This document shows, one piece after another, positions 1 to 5,229 of a stretch of DNA of 10,461 bases. A model generated the notes under the pieces. It saw only the letters and a program-made list of their open reading frames with translations. It ran no database searches and was not told where the DNA came from. The stretch is from positions 1 to 10,461 of the forward strand of contig JAQCKL010000107.1 of the NCBI GenBank assembly GCA_027592485.1, written 5' to 3'. The position numbers were made by a program, and so were the translations under genes. Origin of the DNA: Cyanobacteriota bacterium. Lineage in GTDB: Bacteria > Cyanobacteriota > Cyanobacteriia > Phormidesmidales > Phormidesmidaceae. The first letter of the stretch is position 1; each line of letters opens with the position of its first letter.

Positions 1-99
1 TGGTGTTTCTAGAAACGGCTCTATTAAAAAACGAACCAACGCCCCATAGTCAAGGTTCTCTTCTCCCTCAACCAAGGGCTTTGGGGTTTCTTCAGGCAT
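1..99 (-). CDS. khpA: KH-domain RNA-binding protein, KhpA family (N-terminal part only)
   Basis: Reading leftwards from an ATG at 99-97 gives 33 codons that stay open to the window edge; the rest of the gene lies outside. The segment LVRFLIEPFLETP (residues 21-33) is the typical start of the small bacterial KH-domain protein family (KhpA/YlqC), whose members are usually under about 100 residues and bind RNA. Residues 1-17 are a more acidic, variable lead-in. The ATG overlaps the last 8 nt of rpsP, which suggests translational coupling on a shared mRNA. The rpsP-KH gene order is common in bacteria, including cyanobacteria. The signature KH loop (GxxG) falls outside the window and cannot be checked, so the family call rests on the N-terminal match and the gene order. 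Confidence 0.8.
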   Translation of the reverse strand, partial: MPEETPKPLVEGEENLDYGALVRFLIEPFLETP

Positions 100-346
100 C
101 GGCTTTGAGCTGCTCGAAGACATTCGCCTTCTCCAAAATATGCTGCACGGTTTTCGTGGGCTGGGCACCTTGCTGGAGGCGGCGCACGATTGCAGGCATT
201 TCTAGACGAGTTTCGTCGGTACGGGGATTGTAATATCCCAATTCCTCTAGGGGACGGCCATCTCGTCGAGATGTACTGTTTACCGCCACGATCCGGTAAC
301 TCACTTCCCGCTTCTTACCAAAGCGCTTCAATCGCAACTTGATCAT
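92..346 (-). CDS. rpsP: 30S ribosomal protein S16
   Basis: This encodes 84 residues, the normal S16 length, beginning MIKLRLKRFGKKREVSYRIV and continuing with the conserved stretch SRRDGRPLEELGYYNP (residues 26-41). S16 binds 16S rRNA and is needed for assembly of the small subunit. The ATG at 346-344 is the family's normal start. Upstream on the minus strand a weak purine stretch (GAAAGG) lies further from the ATG than usual. The stop codon lies inside the start region of the next gene (KH-domain protein), so the two are probably one transcript. Upstream lies a 291-bp divergent spacer before hydA, so any promoter should be there; I could not pick one with confidence. Confidence 0.98.
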   Translation of the reverse strand: MIKLRLKRFGKKREVSYRIVAVNSTSRRDGRPLEELGYYNPRTDETRLEMPAIVRRLQQGAQPTKTVQHILEKANVFEQLKADA

Positions 347-509
347 GAACGTTTCGCAAACCTTTCAAACTGGTGGGTGGGGGACCATGCTAGGCGGCAT
401 CAAGGAACAAGTCACGCTCAAGCAGATAACCTATTCACGCATCACACATGGGTTTTTTATCCTACCAGAAAAGTCCTCTCGCCAACACTACTCGTGGTTG
501 ACAGTTTTC

Positions 510-599
510 TGAGCCCTTGACCTGGTACGTTTTCAGAACACTTTCCTAATTTAGGGATTACCCGATCGCCGCAAGCGAGGCTTGAGCCCTGTTGACTGG
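510..599 (+). repeat. Spaced direct repeat upstream of hydA
   Basis: The blocks at 510-525 and 583-599 share TGAGCCC, then TTGAC, then GG; the second carries two extra bases (TG) after TGAGCCC and differs slightly near the end. They lie 113 and 39 bp upstream of the chosen hydA start (measured from block end to start codon) and could be paired regulator sites or a relic of a short duplication. The role is inferred only from position. Confidence 0.4.
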
Positions 600-624
600 C
601 GTAACACTGACTTAACACCATCTT

Positions 625-630
625 GGAGAG
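625..630 (+). promoter_or_regulatory. Ribosome binding site of hydA
   Basis: GGAGAG lies 7 nt before the ATG at 638. It also lies inside the codons that would follow an alternative TTG start at 623, which argues that 638 is the real start, giving a 471-residue protein rather than 476. Confidence 0.65.
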
Positions 631-637
631 CACACTT

Positions 638-2053
638 ATGGGCAAAGTCTTAATCAAAGGGGGCCGGATTGTCACCGCCGTCGATGACTACGTTGCCGAC
701 ATCTTGATCGACAACGGCACAATCGAAGCGATCGCCCGCACCATTGATGCCGAAGATGCCGAAACCTACGACGCCACCGGCCTACTGGTCTTTCCTGGCG
801 GTATCGATGCCCATGTCCACATGGAAACCCCCATGGGCAACGATGTTTACACCTGCGACACCTTTGAGAGCGGCACCATTTCTGCCGCCTTTGGGGGCAC
901 CACCACCATCATCGATTTCGCCCAGCAGTTCCACGACGACAGCCCCAAAGCCGCCCTCGATCGCCGTCTCGCCGCCGCCGAACCCCAGTGCTGTGTAGAC
1001 TACGCCTTCCACGTCATCCTCACCGACGTCAATCCCAGCTCCTTGGCTGAGCTGCCCGACCTGATCAACCACGATGGGGTCTCCAGCTTCAAGATGTACA
1101 TGGCCTATCCCGGCGTGTTGATGGTGGATGACGCCGACATTTTTAAAACCATGCGTAAGGTGGGCAGCCATGGGGGCATGGTCAACCTCCATGCCGAAAA
1201 CGGGTTGGTTATCCAGGCGTTGATCGACGAGGCCCTCGAACAGGGCAACACCTCCCCCAAATACCACCAGCTCACTCGCCCTGGCATCATGGAAGGGGAA
1301 GCGGCCCATCGGGTGATTCGCATCGCCGAGTTGGCGGAGATCCCGGTGTATATCGTCCACCTGTCCTCTGAATATGCCCTGCAAGCGGTGGTGGAAGCCC
1401 GCGATCGCGGCATCCACGCCTTTGCCGAAACCTGCCCCCATTACCTATTTCTGGACAAGTCAGAATACGATCGCCCCGATTTTGAAGCGGCCAAATATGT
1501 GATGACGCCGCCCCTGCGCACCCACAGTTGCCAACATGCCCTGTGGCGGGGGCTCAAGTTCGACGATTTGCAACTGGTGGCCACCGACCACTGTCCCTTC
1601 TGCTTTAACGAAAACCCGATGGGGCTGCTGAAGTCCAAGCGGTTTGGGCAGGACAATTTCAACAAGATCCCCAATGGGGCACCGGGGGTGGAGCTACGGC
1701 TGACCCTGCTCTACGACGGTGGGGTGCGGGCTGGACACATCAATATCAATCGGTTTGTGCAGCTCACCGCCACCGCCCCGGCCAAGATGTTTGGGCTGTT
1801 CCCCCAAAAGGGGACGATCGCGATCGGCAGCGATGCCGACATCGTGCTCTTTGATCCCAACGAAACCCACACTCTCAGTGCTAGCAACCACCATTCCCTG
1901 GTGGACTACTCTCTGTTTGAAGGGCGGGAAGTCACCGGCAAAGTCAAACGGGTGTTCCTGCGGGGACAGTGCATTGTGGATGGGGATCAGTGGCTAGGCA
2001 AACCCGGTATGGGTCGCTATCAGCCCCGCAGTGCCTCCGGTCGAGTGTTGTAG
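638..2053 (+). CDS. hydA: Dihydropyrimidinase / D-hydantoinase (cyclic amidohydrolase)
   Basis: This 471-residue protein has the usual length of the family, which hydrolyses the cyclic amide of dihydropyrimidines or 5-substituted hydantoins in the cytoplasm. The binuclear metal centre is complete by comparison with known hydantoinases: H59 and H61 in GGIDAHVHMETP, the carboxylated lysine K152 in SSFKMYMAYPG, H185 in VNLHAENG, H241 in YIVHLSS and D317 in VATDHCPF. The substrate tyrosine is Y157, and the KIPNGAPG loop (343-350) carries N346. Where many relatives read SPPLR this one reads TPPLR (T290), a conservative change near the substrate. The start is the ATG preceded by GGAG. No other pyrimidine-breakdown gene (preA/preT or beta-ureidopropionase) is nearby, so the true substrate is open. 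It converges on the SpoIID-domain gene. An allantoinase is less likely, given the hydantoinase-type IPNG loop. Confidence 0.93.
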   Translation: MGKVLIKGGRIVTAVDDYVADILIDNGTIEAIARTIDAEDAETYDATGLLVFPGGIDAHVHMETPMGNDVYTCDTFESGTISAAFGGTTTIIDFAQQFHDDSPKAALDRRLAAAEPQCCVDYAFHVILTDVNPSSLAELPDLINHDGVSSFKMYMAYPGVLMVDDADIFKTMRKVGSHGGMVNLHAENGLVIQALIDEALEQGNTSPKYHQLTRPGIMEGEAAHRVIRIAELAEIPVYIVHLSSEYALQAVVEARDRGIHAFAETCPHYLFLDKSEYDRPDFEAAKYVMTPPLRTHSCQHALWRGLKFDDLQLVATDHCPFCFNENPMGLLKSKRFGQDNFNKIPNGAPGVELRLTLLYDGGVRAGHININRFVQLTATAPAKMFGLFPQKGTIAIGSDADIVLFDPNETHTLSASNHHSLVDYSLFEGREVTGKVKRVFLRGQCIVDGDQWLGKPGMGRYQPRSASGRVL

Positions 2054-2061
2054 TGGGCCTG

Positions 2062-2102
2062 ATCCCATGTCGGGCTCAGATCGCTTGGCCCCGCCATGGG
2101 AT
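2062..2102. terminator. Hairpin between convergent hydA and SpoIID-domain gene
   Basis: ATCCCATG (2062-2069) pairs perfectly with CATGGGAT (2095-2102), and an inner GGGC (2072-2075) can pair with GCCC (2088-2091). The hairpin fills the 58-bp gap between two converging stop codons, so it could stop transcription from both sides. No run of T follows on either strand, so factor-independent termination is not assured. Confidence 0.5.
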
Positions 2103-2111
2103 GTTGCTACA

Positions 2112-3761
2112 TTACTCAGCCGTTGCTTCGACCTGGTAGGGATCCCGCCACAGCACCAGTTGATCGCTGATCGGTTGTAGCTCTGCGCCGGGGTAGTAGA
2201 ACTGCAAAATCCGATCGCTCGACCAGTTCAAATCCCCTAGGTGATAAGCCCCGGTTTGGCTGAGGCCCACCCCATGGCCAAAGCCGCCGCCAATAAAGCG
2301 GTAGCCTCGCAAAATCAACTGGTTTGGGTCATTGGCATCCCGGTCATAGAGCCCTTCCAGGTAAAACAGCAAACTAATGGGGGCGTAGAGGGCGCGCTGT
2401 ACCTCATCCTTTTCGAGGGTGACGACGCCCAAATCGGTACCCACTTGGAGCTGCTTGACCCGGCCCGAGGGTGATCGCGCCGTCACCACCAGCCGCTGCA
2501 CCTGGGTAAACCCAGCCAAGGGATGGGATTGTGCCTGCAGATAGGCTTGCAAGTCGGCGGTGATATCGGCCAGGGTCATGTCCTCCTGCCAGCGGAAAGC
2601 ATCCCAGGTTTCGGAGTTGAAACCGGTTTCTAGGGCCATAAAGGCCCTGAGGTTGGCCTCCTCCGACAGGGGCCGCTGGGCCAGATTCCACACCCCCTGC
2701 ACAGAATCCAGCACGGGGCGCAGATAGGGGCGATCGGGGCCATTCCACACATCACTAAAGGAGGCCGTGATCCCGCCGCTATTGGAGGAATAGAGGGCAT
2801 CCACCAGCTCCCCCTCGTAGGTGAGCACCTGACCCGCCGTGGCGGCAATGGCGCGATCGCTCACCTCCGCCGAACCACTCAACCCCCGATAGACCTGGCA
2901 CTGGGTATCGGCACAGAGCTGATAGTCATCAATCACAAATCGGCGGAGGTTCCGTAACACATAGGTACGGGCCAAGATTGCCTGGGCCTCAATGGTGGTG
3001 CGGGGTGCCCCCAGCCCAATCTCGTAGGGCACCACCCCCCGCAAATAGGTTTCGATCGGCACCCGATTCACCAGGGTATAGGTGCCATAGGCATTGGGCT
3101 GTAGCCGCAAATTCCCCCCATAGAGTCGGTTACTATCGTCATCCCCCTCCCGGCGAATCACCCGCACCCGTTGGTTGGCGGTGGTGATGCTGACGATGCT
3201 GCGGTTGTAGCGAAAGCCATTGGCAATAAAGGCGGCCTGGGGTACCGCTGCCGTCAATTGGCTATCCAGAAAGACCTGGTCATAGCCCGCCCCTTGCAGA
3301 TCCTCTAACAACAGTCGCCGCACCAGGGGGGTGCTGTAGACGTCCCGCTTGCCCCACACCTGCCAGTTGTTGGGCTGGGCAATCTCGGTGGCAATGCCCC
3401 GTTGCTGCCACTGGTGGGCACTGTCTTCGGCACTCTCAAAGCTGCGGTGGGTGCTGAGTACGACCCGCTCCTCCAGGACCGGTTCGGCCAGGGGCCGGGG
3501 GGCGGTTTCGAGCACCACCTGGTTGGTTGTGAGGGTTTCTAGCTGCTCGCCAGACTTGAATTGCAGGGTGAGGGTGTCCCCCTGTAGCGGCTCAATCACC
3601 AGGGTCTCATCGGGGTCATTGCCAAACCGCTGCACCACCCCAATTTGCAATACCGGATTTTGGGGCGTCTGGGCCTGGGCAGTGCTGGGGAGGACCAGGG
3701 TGAAAAGGGCGATCGCCACCCCAGACAGGAGTTGCCCCCGGTGTCCTTCACCCCACCGCAA
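2112..3761 (-). CDS. Exported SpoIID/LytB-domain protein (putative peptidoglycan hydrolase)
   Basis: With the chosen TTG start at 3761 this is 549 residues. Residues about 11-30 form a signal peptide (hydrophobic GVAIALFTLVLP, then STAQAQ), so it acts in the periplasm or cell wall. Residues about 100-150 loosely resemble a SPOR-like fold (weak). The SpoIID domain follows: YLRGVVPYEIG (E247 corresponds to the essential glutamate of SpoIID), EAQAILARTYVLRN, QVYRGL, SSNSGGITASFSDVW, and at the C-terminus GGGFGHGVGLSQTGAY and ILQFYYPGAEL. Characterised SpoIID enzymes are lytic transglycosylases acting on denuded glycan strands; cyanobacteria do not sporulate, so a cell-wall role is inferred. The ORF is open up to a GTG at 3953, but those extra 64 residues lie before the signal peptide, read through a palindromic repeat, and contain no internal Met. 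A GTG at 3719 would leave no charged n-region. Confidence 0.88.
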   Translation of the reverse strand: MRWGEGHRGQLLSGVAIALFTLVLPSTAQAQTPQNPVLQIGVVQRFGNDPDETLVIEPLQGDTLTLQFKSGEQLETLTTNQVVLETAPRPLAEPVLEERVVLSTHRSFESAEDSAHQWQQRGIATEIAQPNNWQVWGKRDVYSTPLVRRLLLEDLQGAGYDQVFLDSQLTAAVPQAAFIANGFRYNRSIVSITTANQRVRVIRREGDDDSNRLYGGNLRLQPNAYGTYTLVNRVPIETYLRGVVPYEIGLGAPRTTIEAQAILARTYVLRNLRRFVIDDYQLCADTQCQVYRGLSGSAEVSDRAIAATAGQVLTYEGELVDALYSSNSGGITASFSDVWNGPDRPYLRPVLDSVQGVWNLAQRPLSEEANLRAFMALETGFNSETWDAFRWQEDMTLADITADLQAYLQAQSHPLAGFTQVQRLVVTARSPSGRVKQLQVGTDLGVVTLEKDEVQRALYAPISLLFYLEGLYDRDANDPNQLILRGYRFIGGGFGHGVGLSQTGAYHLGDLNWSSDRILQFYYPGAELQPISDQLVLWRDPYQVEATAE

Positions 3762-3849
3762 TGGCGTGACCTGCGGGGCAAAGGGCCTGCGGCCCCCCCG
3801 ATAACCAGGGGACTTAGGCGGTGTCTGGCCATAAAAACGTCTGACATTT

Positions 3850-3880
3850 GGTGTGTGGCGCTTCGCTAACCGCACCCTAC
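3850..3880. repeat. Degenerate palindromic repeat of a type common in cyanobacteria
   Basis: On the plus strand GGTGTG (3850-3855), GCGCTTCGC (3858-3866), TAAC and CGCACC (3870-3875) followed by CTAC form an imperfect hairpin. It closely resembles the widespread cyanobacterial palindrome of the form GGTGCGTTA-GCG-…-TAACGCACC ending in CTAC, known to me from many genomes as an intergenic element; that match is from memory, not a search. Its presence supports reading 3762-3995 as non-coding leader rather than as the N-terminus of the SpoIID-domain protein. Confidence 0.55.
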
Positions 3881-3995
3881 AGCAGGTCGTTTCTTTCCCG
3901 GAGTTCTCCTTAAAGAGAGCCAGCACAATCGTCTGAACGGCGAGGGTCAACACAGCAGGGGCGCAGTTTTAGGACTGGGTGCATTTTAGCGAAGA

Positions 3996-4421
3996 CTAGC
4001 CCGGTGGCAGATGATCGACCCTGGTGCTCATCAAGGCGGAATTTTGCTCGAAACCAAACTGCTCATAGAAGCGGTGGGCGTCTTTGGTCTGCAAAATAAA
4101 TTGAGCCCCTTTGACTTGGGGATGCGCCATTAAGCAGGTGACCATCCAGGCCCCTAAACCTTGGCCTCGATAGGCTTCAGCTACCACCACATCGGCAACC
4201 CAAGCGGTGGTGACATAGTCGCTAATCACCCGAGCAAAGCCAATTTGCTGCTGGGTTCCGTTCAGCAAGTACACACATAGGGATTGGGCCAAAATCCCTT
4301 CCACTTTTTCTAGGGGACGATTTTGAGCCCAGTAGGTGCGACTCAAAAGTTGATAGGTGGCCTCTAAACTATTAGCCGGGGGTTCATCCGTTAGGGTGAA
4401 CGCTGCTTTGTTCCATTGCAT
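3996..4421 (-). CDS. GNAT family N-acetyltransferase
   Basis: The protein has 141 residues, a typical length for a single-domain GNAT enzyme, which moves an acetyl group from acetyl-CoA to an amine. The acetyl-CoA site is plain: strand ADVVVAEAYRGQGLG (76-90) with the RGQGLG pyrophosphate loop at 85-90. The motif DAHRFYEQFGF (114-124) is the usual C-terminal helix, with Y119 as a likely general acid. QQIGFARVISDY (58-69) is the preceding strand pair. There is no signal peptide or membrane segment, so it is cytosolic. The substrate is unknown. It is divergent from phnC with 36 bp between the starts. PhnO, an aminoalkylphosphonate acetyltransferase of similar size, was considered because of that neighbour, but no PhnO-specific feature was recognised and the sequence looks like a general GNAT. 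Confidence 0.9.
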   Translation of the reverse strand: MQWNKAAFTLTDEPPANSLEATYQLLSRTYWAQNRPLEKVEGILAQSLCVYLLNGTQQQIGFARVISDYVTTAWVADVVVAEAYRGQGLGAWMVTCLMAHPQVKGAQFILQTKDAHRFYEQFGFEQNSALMSTRVDHLPPG

Positions 4422-4457
4422 TGGGCTAGGTCATTAAATTGATGAATAGGGTCGCGG

Positions 4458-5225
4458 ATGGTTAGGGTCATGGACGGCAAGGGCGCAGCCTTGACCTTGG
4501 CTGGGATCAGCCACCACTTCGGCAGCGTTACAGCTCTTAACCATATATCCCTAACCATTCAAGTAGGGGAACGGGTGGCACTTTTGGGGCCTAGCGGCGC
4601 TGGCAAAAGCACGCTGCTGAATGTCTTAAACGGCACGATCTTCCCGACAACGGGACAGGTCAACCTCTTGGGGCGATCGCTACATCACCTGTCCTCTCAA
4701 CAACTCCGGCAGGTACAACGTCACCTAGGGCGGATCCATCAACACCATGATTTGGTCGCCAATCTAGCCGTGATTCACAACGTCAATGCGGGACATTTGG
4801 GCCGCTGGTCTGCCCCTAAAGCCGCTTTATCCCTCGCCTGGCCCCAAGCGGTGGAGACCGCCGCCAATGCCCTAGAGCAAGTTGGGCTACTGGACAAACT
4901 CTATGCCCGCACCGATCTCCTCTCGGGGGGGGAACAGCAGCGGGTGGCGATCGCCCGCATGTTGGTGCAAGATCCCCAGGTGGTGCTAGCGGATGAACCC
5001 ATTGCCAGCCTCGATCCGGCCCGCGCCCATGATCTCATGGCCCTGCTGCGGGACTGGTGTGTACAGGCGGGTAAAACCCTGGTGGTGAGCCTCCATGAGG
5101 TGGCCTTTGCCCAAACCTACTGTGATCGCCTCATCGGCCTTCGGCAGGGGCAATTGGTGTTTGATGCCCCGGTGGCTCAGGTGAGCGACTCGATGTTACA
5201 GGGGCTATACCAGCTAGCACCCTAA
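4458..5225 (+). CDS. phnC: Phosphonate-type ABC transporter ATP-binding protein
   Basis: This 255-residue ATPase carries Walker A GPSGAGKST (44-52), Q-loop with the PhnC-like stretch HQHHDLV (94-100) and NVNAGHLGRWS (108-118), signature LSGGEQQRVAIARM (155-168), Walker B VVLADEP with SLDP (175-186) and H-loop histidine in SLHEVA (H213). The Q-loop to NVxAGxLGR region is what separates PhnC from general ABC ATPases. It would drive import of phosphonate, phosphite or a related phosphorus compound, together with the downstream permease 4 nt away. The ATG at 4458 has AGGG about 6 nt upstream; an ATG at 4470 is also possible. The signature motif is encoded across a run of eight G (4925-4932). Confidence 0.93.
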   Translation: MVRVMDGKGAALTLAGISHHFGSVTALNHISLTIQVGERVALLGPSGAGKSTLLNVLNGTIFPTTGQVNLLGRSLHHLSSQQLRQVQRHLGRIHQHHDLVANLAVIHNVNAGHLGRWSAPKAALSLAWPQAVETAANALEQVGLLDKLYARTDLLSGGEQQRVAIARMLVQDPQVVLADEPIASLDPARAHDLMALLRDWCVQAGKTLVVSLHEVAFAQTYCDRLIGLRQGQLVFDAPVAQVSDSMLQGLYQLAP

Positions 5226-5229
5226 AGCC

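Larger units (their letters stand above)
347..637. other. Divergent intergenic spacer rpsP / hydA with repeated blocks
   Basis: I see no credible gene in these 291 bp. It should hold promoters for rpsP (leftwards) and hydA (rightwards). On the plus strand three TTGAC cores occur, at 498 (TTGACA, a perfect -35 hexamer), 517 and 592, but none has a good -10 hexamer at 16-18 bp. Two near-identical blocks, TGAGCCCTTGACCTGG (510-525) and TGAGCCCTGTTGACTGG (583-599), form a spaced direct repeat about 73 bp apart. A small perfect hairpin, CAAGC-GAG-GCTTG, lies at 572-584. I found no NtcA-type GTA-N8-TAC site, which would have been of interest for a nitrogen-scavenging gene. Confidence 0.5.

Noticed and set aside
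498..526. Sigma-70 promoter for hydA from TTGACA at 498
   Set aside because: No acceptable -10 hexamer lies 16-19 bp downstream, so it was noted in the spacer entry only.
457..675. Minus-strand open frame of 72 codons upstream of rpsP
   Set aside because: It overlaps the hydA start and ribosome site and shows no family features or ribosome site of its own.
782..1441. Long minus-strand open frame (219 codons) inside hydA
   Set aside because: It is antisense to a gene with an intact metal centre; its product is Gly/Val/His-rich with no recognisable domain, as expected from the complement of a GC-biased coding frame.
3349..3804. Plus-strand open frame of 151 codons opposite the SpoIID-domain gene
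   Set aside because: Its translation is rich in Arg, Ser, Cys and Trp with no domain, typical of an antisense shadow.
3996..4421. PhnO identity for the GNAT gene
   Set aside because: Size and position fit, but the sequence matches the general GNAT pattern and no PhnO-specific residues were recognised, so no symbol was given.
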